Positions 10,746-21,618 of a stretch of 24,064 bases of DNA are shown piece by piece; the stretch's first letter is position 1, and every line of letters begins with the position of its first letter. Source of the DNA: Podochytrium sp. JEL0797 (Eukaryota; Chytridiomycota; Chytridiomycetes; Chytridiales; Chytriomycetaceae); assembly GCA_027596195.1 (NCBI GenBank), contig JADGJG010000325.1:1-24064 (forward strand), given 5' to 3'. The translations under genes and the position numbers were made by a program. Below the pieces are notes generated by a model. That model did not search any database and was not told the origin of the DNA. It saw nothing but the letters and a program-made list of their open reading frames with translations.

Positions 10746-10863
10746 GTTATGGGTGTGTGTTGCAGAAGAGTGGTGGTATGCAAATCGCAAAGGGGTTGTT
10801 TTTGGCGAGGAAAATCTCGTTGCAAATCTTCCCATGACCTCCTTTTCCTCATATAGCATTTAT
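10746..10863. other. 118-bp gap between enolase-phosphatase stop and golgin start
   Basis: This short same-strand interval must hold the 3' UTR of one gene and the promoter and 5' UTR of the next. It contains the AATAAA of the enolase-phosphatase gene. No TATA box or other strong motif was recognised. Confidence 0.5.
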
Positions 10864-10864
10864 T
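10859..10864 (-). terminator. AATAAA poly(A) signal overlapping the stop codon
   Basis: On the minus strand the TGA stop at 10866-10864 runs into ATAAA (TGAATAAAT), so the last base of the stop is the first base of the hexamer. Confidence 0.5.
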
Positions 10865-12991
10865 CACTTCTTGGCAACCTTCTTCTTGGTCTGCTTCGCT
10901 TTCGAAACCTTGGCCTCGACGACACTAACCACCTCTTTCGCCGCGGAAGACCTCGTGGTCCTTGTCGGACGGGACTCCTCATCTCCGCTCTCCTTCGCCT
11001 CTACCGCGGCCACAGCACGAGCTCCTCTCACTTTCTTGGGGGGCGAGGCAGTGTTCTCCGACGCCTCCTCCGCCTTTCTCTTTGCGGGAGACACGAGCGC
11101 CTTGGCCTCGTTCTCCTTGGCCGCAACGCTCTTGCCTCGTTTCCCACCCTTCTTCCCAGCAGCGGCAGCGACCGTGGCGTCCGTTGATGCAGCCACTTCG
11201 ACGGGAGCTGCAACGGCAGCAACAGCCTTCTTCCCACCCTTCTTCCCAGCAGTGGCGGCAACCAGCTTCTCCTCGACAACATCCATGGCATCGGTTGATG
11301 GTGCAGCAGCCTTGCCCTTCTTCCCACCCTTCTTTCCAGCACCGGCAGGAACCGACTTCTCCTCGGCAACGTCGGCATCGGTTGATGGAGCAACAGCAGC
11401 CTTGCCCTTCTTACCGCCCTTCTTTCCAGCAGCAGCAGGAACCGCAGCAACCGGTTTCTCATCGACAATTTCCATGGCATCCGACGCAGCTTCATCCGCC
11501 TTGGCCACCTTGTTCGCCGCCTTCTTGGCATCTCTTTCCTTCTCGTTCTTGGGCCGCGTTTTGCCAACACTCTCCTCCTCCGCCTTTCTCTTTTTGCCAG
11601 TGACAGGATCCGAGACGAGGTCACGGACAGGGAAGAATCCAAAGAGGGCGTCAAAGTTGGTCACGACGCGAATGGCGTCGCCCGAAGGGAGAATGTGCTG
11701 GTGGTCTTCGGTTTCTTCGATGGCTGCGTTTCCGGGGCGGTTGAGGATGCAGGTGACGTACTTGGCTTTGTGGGCAGCCTCGATTTCTGTTGTTTTTTTT
11801 TGAAACCCGTTTTAGCGAGGAAAGAAGATTGATGAGGAACGAGTGGGAAGAATCAAAAGATGCGACAGCAAAACAAAAAACAATACACACCCTTGACGTT
11901 GTCACTCAAGAACAGAATCTCGGAAGGGCTGACACCGATGGATTTCGCAATGTTGACGTAGGATTTGGCTTCCAGTTTCGAGCCAATCAACGTGTCGTAA
12001 TGGCCCTTGAACATGGGAAGGAGATCACCCGCGTCCGAGTACTTGAAGAGGAGCTTTTGGGCAGCAACGCTTCCAGAAGAGTAGATGTAGACGGGGACCT
12101 CGCGCTTTTGCCAGGCCTTGAGAACGTTGTGGACGTCGGCGAAAAGGCTGTGCAAAAGCGACAAAGAAACAAATCGTGTCAATTCGTTGAGTACCCATCC
12201 AAACGAGTCCAAACTCAACTGTCCCTTGACACTCCCGTCTTCGTAAGCAAACTTCCAAATGTACCCCTGGAAGTTTTTGAGAGCGGCAATCTTACGATCC
12301 TCCTTGATCAGCGACTGAATGTACGCAACGTGGGCCTCGATGGCTTTCTCCTTGTCAGACACAGTCAAGTCTGGCACATTCGCAACGCCAGCGGCAATGT
12401 CTTCGGCAGCCTGGACGCGGAGGGCTTCGAGGAGCGGCTTGAGCTCGTCATCGGTGTCCCAGCGCTCGGTAATGAAGGTGCTTGCGTTGTTTGACGCGTA
12501 GGGGAACAGGACGTCGTGGACAAAGGAGATGGAGGTTGTGGTTCCCTGTGAGTGGAAGAGTGGGTCGAGTCAAATGAGGTTCGGAATTGGATCGGTGGTT
12601 GGGGTGGGGACATGACAGCAATGGCAGACGGTACCTCGATGTCAGTCAGGACGATGCTGTAGTGGGGAGTGGCGGGGCCCTCCTTTGTCTCTTTTGGGGT
12701 CGGCTTGGCCTTGGCCTTCTTTGCGGCGACGGCGGGTTTCGCCTTGGGCGCTTCGACAACAGGCGCTTCCTCGTCATCTTCTTCATTCGCATCCTCAAGA
12801 ACCTCATCGCCAGTGGCCTTGGCCGGAACAGCAGCAGCAGCCCTGGAACGGACGCCTGCACGGTCGTGTTTGCGCGGCGCCTTGGCCGCCTTGTCGTCAG
12901 CTGCTGCGGCAGGAGATTCGGGCTTGGCCGCCGCTGCCGCCTTATTGGAAGCCGCCTTCTTGGCGATCCCCTTGGGTTCCTTGGGGGGCAT
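10864..12991 (-). CDS. UTR4: Enolase-phosphatase E1 with Lys/Ala-rich tails
   Basis: Four exons in gene order: 12991-12635, 12545-12220, 12147-11891 and 11786-10864, 620 aa. The enzyme dephosphorylates and enolises 2,3-diketo-5-methylthiopentyl-1-phosphate in the methionine salvage pathway (MtnC/ENOPH1/yeast Utr4). The catalytic domain spans about residues 112-372 and matches the usual ~260-aa length. HAD motif I is LTDIEGTTTSI, split by intron 1; then FVHDVLFPYAS, GYIWKFAYEDG, HLFADV across intron 2, motif II YIYSSGSVAAQK, and motif IV LFLSDNVKEIEAA across intron 3. Unusually, the enzyme is flanked by ~110 N-terminal residues rich in Ala, Lys and acidic clusters and a ~248-residue C-terminal tail. 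The tail has four GKKGGK(K/R) repeats, SPAKRK and SPPKK motifs like histone H1 tails or nuclear signals. Some animal homologs also have long charged tails. The symbol is by homology to yeast. Confidence 0.9.
11125..11460 (-). repeat. Four coding GKKGGK(K/R)-type repeats
   Basis: The C-terminal tail of the enolase-phosphatase contains four imperfect units, each a GKKGGKKGK-like block followed by Ala-rich and STDA segments. Blocks begin near 11129, 11221, 11302 and 11394, with unit spacing of roughly 80-95 nt. DNA identity in the block (CTTCTTCCCACCCTTCTT on the + strand) suggests expansion by tandem duplication. Confidence 0.8.
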
Positions 12992-13045
12992 GTTTTCGAA
13001 AATTAAATTTTTTTGAATTTCACTTCGGGTCAACTTGGAGAAAAA
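12992..13045. other. 54-bp gap between ABC transporter stop and enolase-phosphatase start
   Basis: Only 54 bp separate two same-strand genes. The gap is AT-rich next to the downstream ATG. No promoter motif was recognised. Confidence 0.5.
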
Positions 13046-16000
13046 TCAAGATAGCGCATTCAAATCCTGCTGCTTCACCAAAGCCGCATAAACACCCTCC
13101 TTGATCCCCAACAACTCGTTGTGAGTTCCCAGCTCGCAAATCACACCATCCTTGACCACAGCAATCACATCCGCATTTTGGATCGTAGACAAACGGTGCG
13201 CGATCGTGATGGTTGTTCTTCCTCCTTGGCTGATGGCATTGTCGATGGCTTGTTGCACGAGTTTCTCGGACTCGGAGTCGAGTGCGGAAGTGGCTTCGTC
13301 GAGGAGGAGGAAACGCGGGTTGCGAATCAGGGCACGGGCGATGGCGACGCGTTGTTTTTGACCTCCCGAGAGTTGGCCTCCTTTGTCTCCGACGCGTGTG
13401 TCTGTTGCAGACTCCAGTGGTTAGCTCTTTTTCTCCTTGAAATTTAACCCACCCACCCACCCACACACACGCACACACACACACACTCACACACACGCAT
13501 AATAAACTCACCATATTTCTGAGGCATATCCTGAATAATCTGATAAATATTCGCCATCTTGGCCGCATTGTCCAACTCCTCCTCCGTGACATTCGTCCTC
13601 TCCGTCCCCGCCAAAATATTCTCGCGAATACTCATGTCAAACAACGTGGGCTCCTGTCCAACCAACGCCATATGCGTCCTCAACTTCTTCAACTGATACC
13701 CCTTCACATTCTTGCCATCCACCAACATACTTCCGGCACTCACATCATACCACCTCTGAATCATTCCAATCGTCGAACTCTTGCCGCACCCAGAAGGCCC
13801 GACCAACGCAATCGTCTTATTCTCCATCCCCACGAGATTGAACCCGCCCATGAAAATGGGTTGCGTGGGACGCGCGGGGTACGTAAAGGCAACGTCGCGG
13901 AGTTCAAAGCTGCCGAGGATTTTTTCGGCCGGGTCTAAGCCTGGGGAGTCGTCTTCAGGGTCAATGAGTGTGGGACGGTCAATGAGGTCAAAGGTGTTGA
14001 TGGCGCTGAGTTTGGCTTTGGTGAAGGTTTCGACAAAGGTGGAGGAGCGGCCGAGACCTTGGGCTGTGAACATGATTGCCATGAGAACCTAGGGGGCGGA
14101 GACAAGGTTTGAGCATTGGAGAGTAGGGACTGACTGATAAAATAATGAGACAAAAACCTTAAACACGGGTTGGAAAGTAATAATTCCCGCCGCCACGAGT
14201 CTCAACCCCGCATAGAATCCCAACGCGTTCGCAAACTGACTAAAAGCTTGAGAAACTCCATTCCCAAGGGACGCGTATTTGGCCTTCTCGAGCGCCAATT
14301 GGTGTGGATGCTCGAGATTCGCACGGTACCTGTCCTCAAAATACGATTCCCGCGTGAGAGCCGCGACCGTACGAATCTCTTTAAACGCCTCCGCCGCAAT
14401 CGTCCCAGACTCCTCATACGCCTTCTTTGTCGAATCCTCAAACCCTTTTCTCACGCGAGACTCGTAGTAAGTGGACACGATCATGAATGGCGTCGCGAGG
14501 AGGACAATGAGCGTGAGTTGCCAGGAATACACGAATCCAATGGTCAACCCGCAAATCGCCGTCACGATAATCTGCGTCAAGTCGGCCCACACTTTAGTCA
14601 CGAGGTCCCCGACTTTCGCAGCATCGAGTGCGAGGCGCGAAGTGAGTGCTCCAAGAGTATGCGCTTCGTCATCGAAAAATCCCACTTCCTGTCTCATAAG
14701 TGACTTAAACGTCATCACCCGGATTCGTCGCGTCAATGCACTTCCAGCCATCTCAAACCCAATAAACTGCATCGTGTAAAACACAAACGCACCCACCCCA
14801 ATACACACAAACAAAAACGCGTACAAATTTGCCCCTTCCAAAGGCCCCGGGTCAATCTGAGACGGATCCAACAACACCACCGACACACTCGAGAAAATAA
14901 GTGCGAAAATGGGGAAAATGACTCCCGCTCCACTGGCTCCAAGAATACCCAGCGCGATATACCCCCATTCGGGTTTCAGGAGCATCACGACTCTCCAGAT
15001 GGGTGCCTGGCGTTGCAACAGGGCCTTGTCTTCGGCCGCTTTTACGAGATGCGCTTTGTTCACGTGCGAAGCGATGGCTTGTGCGTTTTCAATCACCAAA
15101 CGCGTTTCCACTGGTTTTCCCGTCTGCGCGTCTGTGACAACTTGTTGTTGTTGCTCTTGCATGGTGATGGACTCGGTGGGGAGGCTAGTGATGGTCGGAG
15201 TCACTTCTTCGACTTCCGAGGTTGAGACCAACAAATTTTCGACTTGTTGACGGATTTTTTGCTTCTCAACGAGTTCCGAGTAGGTTCCTTTGAGTGCAAG
15301 GAGCTCGTTGTGGGTTCCTTGTTCAATGATTTTGCCTTTGGCCAGAACAACCTAATCATGTGTCCCAAAAACGGAAACGGGGGGGGGGGGGTTATTTAAA
15401 TGGAGTTCGGAAAACTGGGGTTTTTGGTTGTGTTACAATTTTGTCAGCATTCTTGATGGTGGAAAGACGATGGGCAATCACGATTGTGGTTCTGTTTTTG
15501 CTCGCCGTGTCCAACGCGGCTTGCACGAGTCGCTCGGACTGCGTGTCCAACGCGGAGGTGGCTTCGTCGAGCAACAAGATCTTTGGGTTTTTGATCAAGG
15601 CACGAGCAATCGCGATACGTTGCTTTTGGCCACCTAAATGAAAAGAAAATTAGATGACATGAGACAATGAAGGGAGTGAAAACAGGGGAGGAAAAAAACA
15701 ATCAAAACAAAAAATAAGACTCTTACCAGACAACATGCCTCCGTGCTCGCCAACCATCGTATCGTACCCTTGCGGAAGCTTCATGATAAAGTTGTGACAG
15801 TTTGCCATTTTGCAGGCGTCGTGGAGCTGGGATTCGGACACGTTGGGATCCACAGCTCCCAACAGAATGTTTTGCTTGATGGTCGTGTTGAAGAGACATG
15901 GTTCTTGCGAAACGATTCCAATTTGTTGGCGGAGCCATTTGACATTTAAGGTCGTAAGTTGGCAGCCGTCCAATGAAACGGAGCCGGCTGAGTTTGGACG

Positions 16001-17475
16001 TTATCACTTCCGGACAAAAAAGAAATACAACTCACAAAGAGGGTCATAAAATCTCTGAATCAGCTGCACGGTACTACTCTTTCCGGACCCACTGGGCCCC
16101 ACAAACGCCACCGTCTTTCCCGGCTCAATCGTAAAAGTAAACTCTTCAAAAATCTTGGATTCAGGTCTCGTGGGGTAATGAAACGCGACATCTTTGAACT
16201 CAATACGGCCCACCACATTGTCTGGTTTCCCGCCTTCAGTCGAAAACGAATCAATCACTGGAACGCGATCAATGGTACCGAAAATTTTGTACGCGGCCCC
16301 ACGTGCGCTTCCCACGGCGGCCAAGTTCTGCGGAATCATCATGAGGGCAAACGACCCCATCATGAGAGAAAAGAACGTGACCAACACATCCTGTCCAGGC
16401 ATTTTTCCCTGCAGCACCAATCGACTTCCATACCAAAACGCGAGACCGTACGTGCAAAACATGACAAGCATGAAGCTCCCAAACCCGATTCCACGCGTCA
16501 TACCGGCCAACTTGTCTGCCTGTTCAGCCTTGTCGAGTTTCTTGTCGTACTTTTCGGCGAAACGGCTCTGCAGCGAGAACGAATACACGGTGCGGATACC
16601 CGAGATGACTTGTTCGGCGACAGCACCAGCCTCCGCGTACGCGTCTTGTCCGCGGGAAGTGAGTTTTGTGAGAGCCCCAAACATAACAATCCCGACTCCA
16701 GCCATAAGGGGCACAGCGGCGAGGAGGACGAGTGCAAGAGTGGGGCCCTTGACGAAGGAGATGATGAATCCCGTCAAGAATTGGGCTACGGATTGGATGC
16801 AGAGACCAAATTTTTCGGAAATGCCGTCTTGGATGAGAGACGTGTCTTGGGCGAGACGCGTTGTGAGGGATCCTTCTTCGGCCATATCGAACCTACGCGA
16901 GAGAGCGAAATGAGTTTAGAAATTTGGAAACACTCTGATATAGGAAGTAAAAAACACGTGCCAGCTCAGATCTTGCCGCAAAATGGAACGCAAGTACAAT
17001 TCACGAATTCTTCGCGACTGATTTTCACCGGCGAGAACCCACAGACATTGAGAGGTATATCCCGCAAACAACATGGCGATTCCAAAGTATACGAAACGGC
17101 AGATAGTGGGATAAAGTGGAGATGGGTCAATCGGAGCCCCAGGTGGACCGGTCATGGCGACTGAAGATGCCCCACCAAGAATATCCCCGAGAATCAAAAT
17201 GGCGCAAGGAATTAACGCGCCGATGGCCACACTGCAGATGGAACCAATTCTGAAAAATATTCGAAGCGGGTGTTTGTCTGAGTCAAATGCTTTTGCACAC
17301 CAGAAGCGCAAACTTACACGATCATCATCTTATCAGCAGGTGTTGCAAATCGGAATAGGTGAAATAATGGAATGGCGGGCTCTTTTTTGCGCGGTTGGCG
17401 GCCTTTCTTGGCGCTTGTCGGCGTCTCTGGCGATGATGTCGGGGATTCTATCGGGGGAAGTTTCTTTTCGGACAT
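13046..17475 (-). CDS. ABCB-type full ABC transporter (P-glycoprotein/MDR family)
   Basis: Eight exons in gene order: 17475-17318, 17249-16962, 16892-16036, 15987-15727, 15633-15437, 15351-14158, 14088-13512 and 13401-13046, 1295 aa. It is a complete TMD-NBD-TMD-NBD exporter of the plasma membrane or an endomembrane. NBD1 has Walker [11 protein letters not shown] (about 414-423), LSGGQKQR across intron 4, Walker [12 protein letters not shown] and an IAHRLST H-loop. NBD2 has [10 protein letters not shown] (about 1081), LSGGQKQR and a second [11 protein letters not shown] and IAHRLST. Both sites look catalytically intact. A Gln- and Thr-rich linker (about 610-680) joins the halves. All introns are GT..AG except intron 2 (16961-16893), which needs a GC donor to restore the conserved LSWFD motif. 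The family exports lipids, drugs or peptides; the substrate here is unknown. The N-terminus is Lys/Pro-rich, typical of fungal members. Confidence 0.93.
13447..13500. repeat. CCCA/CA microsatellite inside an ABC-transporter intron
   Basis: A run of CCCA units followed by interrupted CA dinucleotides lies within intron 7 of the ABC gene (13402-13511), just downstream of the donor in gene direction. It is probably length-polymorphic. Confidence 0.85.
15379..15391. repeat. Poly-G run (13 G) inside an ABC-transporter intron
   Basis: Thirteen consecutive G on the + strand lie in intron 5 (15352-15436), so the transcript carries poly-C between donor and acceptor. The run length may be a sequencing artefact. 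Confidence 0.8.
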
Positions 17476-17753
17476 GTTGTGCACCAGTTTCTGCAATCTA
17501 GGCTGTATATGATGTGAGAAGGCTTGCGTTTTGCACGCGAATGCGAATGGATACCATTCGATTTTTGCGGGGAAACGGTATGAATTGTCAGGCCAACTGA
17601 TGACGAATTCGACCCCTTTTTGAAATTCGTTTTTGATTTTAGAAAAGAAGACAAGAAAACGAAAAGAGGTGCTTGGCTCTGCTTGGCCAAGCGATGGTTT
17701 TTTTGTTTTGTTTTTGTTTTCGATCCATTGGCGGTTCGCGGACAAAAAAAACA
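17476..17753. promoter_or_regulatory. 278-bp divergent promoter region
   Basis: It lies between the start codons of the ABC transporter (minus) and paralog B (plus). Candidate elements are the 12-bp palindrome GCTTGGCCAAGC (17681-17692), with an extra half-site GCTTGGC ten bases upstream (17671-17677), and an inverted CCAAT box ATTGG at 17727-17731 within CCATTGGCGG. T-rich tracts lie next to the plus-strand start. The two genes may share regulation, but no site has been tested. Confidence 0.45.
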
Positions 17754-20700
17754 ATGCAACAACACAGCTCGCCGTCATCCTTCTTTGACGGGACGGGCAG
17801 CAGCAGCGCGACGCTGTTTTCGCTGTGCAGCAGCAACAACAGCGAATGCAGCAGCGGCAGCGACTCGAGTCCTCTTCGACGCCGCGGAAGCAGCTGCGAC
17901 GACGACGGCGATTTGCAACTCAGGCGCCAGCTTGACTCGCTGCACTTTGTGGGCGAGTTATTGCAGCCAGGAGAGCCACTAGGAAAACACCTACCAGACC
18001 CGCTAGGCAATCCACTAGGCACTCCGCTAGGGAATGCGCCAGGAGTGGCGTCTGGCTTTGTTGACGACGAGCGCCGCCTCGCGCGCGCAACCTCAGCCAA
18101 GCCGCACAGCCCAACGCCCTTCGTGCGCCTCAACGACGGCCGCAAGCGCCGCTCTTCTGTCCAGCCACATCCGCATCCCGCTGTGCCAGACCCACTCCCC
18201 GCCGACTTCTTCCTCACCACAAACTTCCGCGACTCGCACCAGTGGACCCAGAGCCCGGCTCCCAACGAGTCGCTGGCTGAAATGAGCTCGCTGTTTGACA
18301 CGGACGATGTGGCCGAATTCGCCAGCTTCTACGCCCGCCCAGACCTCATACTGGCCCCAAACACCCTCCTATACCCGCCACAGGCTCCAGTTTCGCTCTC
18401 CAGCGGAAACACCTTTGCCTTTGACTTTGCCCTTCCACTGAATGACATTGCCGATATGGACAACGAAGATGTCAAAGTGAGGTTTCTGCAAGCGAAACCG
18501 CCTCGTATTCACACACACACCCACAGCCCGCCAGCCAAGCCGAAATCGACCAGCTCTTCAACGAAATGATTGCTCCCCAGGCTTCTCTTTCGCCCCAGGA
18601 AGCCTCGCTCTACGACATTCGCGGTTCCAATAAGCGTCAACTGCCTTCCTCTCCCTCGCGCTCAAGCGCAACCTTGTCCCATCATGCAGATCCTTCCTTC
18701 TTCACTTCTCGAATGCCCGCCAGTGACGCGTTCCTCTCGCTGAGGTCCGGCAACTCCAAATCGAATTCCGCAGCAACTTCCAAAAAACCTCCCTCGCATT
18801 CGTCACTCTCTTCATCAGTACTAAGGCCACACCGGAGGCGAACTTCTCCGAGAATGGGCTCCATGATGTCCAAATCGTCCTCCTCCTCTTCGCTGGCGTC
18901 TTCGAACTCGGAATACGACATGTTTGGCAGCGGCAATAGTATCGCGCAGGACGGTCCTGACAGCCCGGAAATCACCGACGACGAATCTGCCGGACGGAGC
19001 GCGTCAAATGCAATCGACATGAGCTGGTTGGATTTCTCATCCAGTATGATGGGTTCCATTTCGACTGCCTCAACTTCAGCAGCGACAGCTGGCACCTCCT
19101 TGGGAATGTTTGATCAAACTCTGTCTTCTTCTGACATTACCGGTGCGACAACAGAGCTGGACGATTATTTTCGATATTCGTCTTCGGCGGGTTCTGTGCC
19201 GGCGGGAATGAACCCGTTTTTGATCGACTCATACGGTGGGCATACCGACATGAACTCAATGATGTATACATCCCCGATTCTGCAAGATGACGAGGTATTT
19301 TTGATTTTGACGTTTGTGTTGTGATTTGGGCCAATCTTCAACCTTCTATGTGTCTTTCAGATGTCACTGGATTCCTTCTCTCTCGACTCCCTCCTGTTTG
19401 ACCAGCTCCAAGAACTCCATCCTTCTCCCTGCCCTCTCGAATCCATGATGGTCCCCGGATTGAAACTAGAAGCCGAAGACCAGCCGGACCCATTCGCGTC
19501 TCTCTTCGCCACCACACCGACCCTGACAAGCAATATGAACTTTGAAATGTTAGCCACCAAGCCATCGTCATCCGCCGCTCTTGCTCCAGCCAACACGAAA
19601 AAGACCAAGCCTGTACCGTCCAAAAACCCGCGCAAACGACCCACCTCTGTTCGTCGCGAAATGTCTGCGACACCGAAGCCCGAACCCCAGGACCACCACC
19701 CCATGTTCTCTGACCACGAGGAAACGAGTGGTGGGAAAAGCACATCGAGGTCAAAGCGGGGTTCCACCGCGGCCCCTGGAACACTGAATCGCCGGGCTGT
19801 CAAGGAATCCGTGTACTGCTGCGACTGCAAAACCAAAATCGGAGTGCTTGAATTGCGGGGAACTGTTGTGGGGGTCGCGTATCGGCCTGAAATTCAGTGC
19901 GCGGGATGCATGCCTGCCTCGACTTCATCGGACGATGGTACACCGAGCCCAGCGCGATTACACCACCACGCGATCTCGGAAGTCTCGCCATCAACGCCGA
20001 CTATCACCGCCAAGCCATTGACCAAAAAGCCCGCATCTCGCAACATCAAAAAACGAGCACCACCGGACTCTACCCCTTCAGCCCCATCCTCTTCATCCGC
20101 AACGAAATCACCCCCTATTCCTCCAACCACCGCCACTGCCTCGGAACTCCTCCCACTCTCGTTCCCATGCCTCGTCTGCAAAACTCTGATGGGAAAAGGC
20201 ACGATCCACTCTTCCTCTCATTCCCCACCACCCCTCCCCACGAGCAACAGCAACACACCACCAACCTCCTCCACATCCGCCTCAAAACAAATCAACGCCA
20301 GCATCCTCTGCACCCCCTGCGACGCGAAATACCAATTCTGCAGCGAATGCGGCGGGGGCGGCAAACAACGCACGGGCAAGTACCGTCCCCGCGGGTTATT
20401 CCCAGGAACCCGCAAAACGTGTGCGTTACCCCACATTCGGATCGGGACGGCGGAGGTGCAGTACCGCGTGTACGAGCCCGCGGAGGAAGGTGTTTCGGCG
20501 GCGGTGGTGGAAGGGTTGCGGGATGTGTTTTTTGATGGGGTTGTTGGGCTGTATGCTGTGCCTGGGGTGTTGGGGGGAGGGGAAGAGCAGGTGATGGGGA
20601 AAGGGAGGGGGGAGGAGGTTGGGTTGCGGGAAGTGTTTGGGGAGGTGAAGGGGTTGTGGGAGCAGAGTGTTGTAGATGTTTTGGGGAGGGGAGGGGAGGC

Positions 20701-21448
20701 GGGGAGGAAGGTGTTTGTAACAGCGGCGTGGATTGAGAAGATGTATCGGATGAAGAGTAAGAGTGCGGCTGCTGCGGCTGCGGCTAAGAAGAAGGAGGAG
20801 GAGGCGATGGGGGCGGGTGGGAATGCGTGGATGGGGAAGTTGGAGGTTGGGGTGGAATCGTGTGAGATGGTGGAGGAGGTTCTTGGGCGGCGAGGCAGGA
20901 GGCCGGTGGAAGAAAATTTTGGGGGGGAAGATAAGACGTTTGTGTCGTTTTCGGTGGTTGAATGGGTATGTTTGATCTCGCGTGTTGGTGGCGTATTTTT
21001 TTTCCATTGCTCATTGCGGGTTCTTTTTTAACTAGGATCAACGCCATGGAACACTATTTATTAATCAAATCTCTCCGAGATCAGTGCATCAGCCTTCAGT
21101 GGTACGTGTTTACTTTTCTGGTTCCTCATTTCCGTGACGCGTTTCTAAAATGCGCAAAAATAACAGGACTCATACCGTGATTTATTGAAACACACTCTTC
21201 TGCACGTCCAGTCGGACCCGACCTACAAGACCCATGTGCCCATCCAACATGTGTGGTGCTGGACGCGCGGCACACTGCATTCAAGGCTCCAGAGTCTTCC
21301 GGACCGGTTGGGGTTCTTGCCGGTCAACGAGTACGTGGAGGAGTCGGAGGTTCCTGTCGATGCGAGCGTGTTTTCGAACGACGCGTTTACGTTGTTGGGG
21401 GAGACTGGGGTTGAGCTATTTGCGGCCAGTGTCGACGCTTTTTTGTGA
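17754..21448 (+). CDS. Cys-rich zinc-binding-type protein, paralog B
   Basis: Five exons: 17754-18476, 18527-19294, 19361-20965, 21036-21101 and 21167-21448 (introns 50, 66, 70 and 65 nt, all phase 0), 1147 aa. It is the longer relative of 525-2938. The N-terminal ~500 residues are Ser/Asp/Leu-rich and low in order; they are not seen in paralog A except for a short acidic stretch. The shared core begins near residue 498 (MSLDSFSLDSLL). Cys pairs lie at about 650/653 and 677/680, then 767/770, 814/817 and 824/827, followed by GGGGK, RTGKYRPR and TCALPHIRIG. The C-terminal half shares GLRDVFFD, LYAVPGVL, TAAWIEK, WDQRHG, PRSV and a WCWTRG motif with its partner. Introns 2, 3 and 4 match introns 1, 2 and 3 of paralog A in place and phase. 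The 66-nt exon 4 is the same length in both. The N-terminal acidic/Ser content would suit an activation domain; this is speculation. Confidence 0.85.
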
Positions 21449-21606
21449 ACAAATTATATTTATGTCTTTTGATTTGATTGGACGAAAGGGACCCGAAGCG
21501 GGGAGGAAAAAAACGCAGGAAGTTCAAAACGCGATCAGAAGAAAAGATTCCAAAAACAGCAAAGTGGAGAAGAATGGTAGTACACCCACCAGTTTTGATT
21601 TATCAT

Positions 21607-21618
21607 CGTCACGTGACG
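21607..21618. promoter_or_regulatory. E-box palindrome CGTCACGTGACG upstream of cytochrome c
   Basis: A 12-bp perfect palindrome centred on CACGTG lies about 70 nt before the predicted cytochrome c start. CACGTG is the core bound by bHLH factors such as Cbf1/USF, which act on respiratory genes in several fungi. It is immediately followed by a 7-bp stem (GCCGGCT 21624-21630 with AGCCGGC 21641-21647, 10-nt loop). Confidence 0.5.

Noticed and set aside
10871..11803. 310-aa open frame on the + strand, Ala/Phe/Ser-rich
   Set aside because: Reverse of the Lys/Ala repeat tail of the enolase-phosphatase. The minus frame continues the catalytic domain in phase.
15352..15436. G-run as a frameshift in the ABC transporter
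   Set aside because: It lies inside a phase-0 intron; splicing 15437 to 15351 restores [19 protein letters not shown], the expected NBD1 end.
16178..17164. 328-aa open frame on the + strand
   Set aside because: Antisense of conserved ABC-transporter exons carrying Walker A and transmembrane segments, and it ignores the splice sites.
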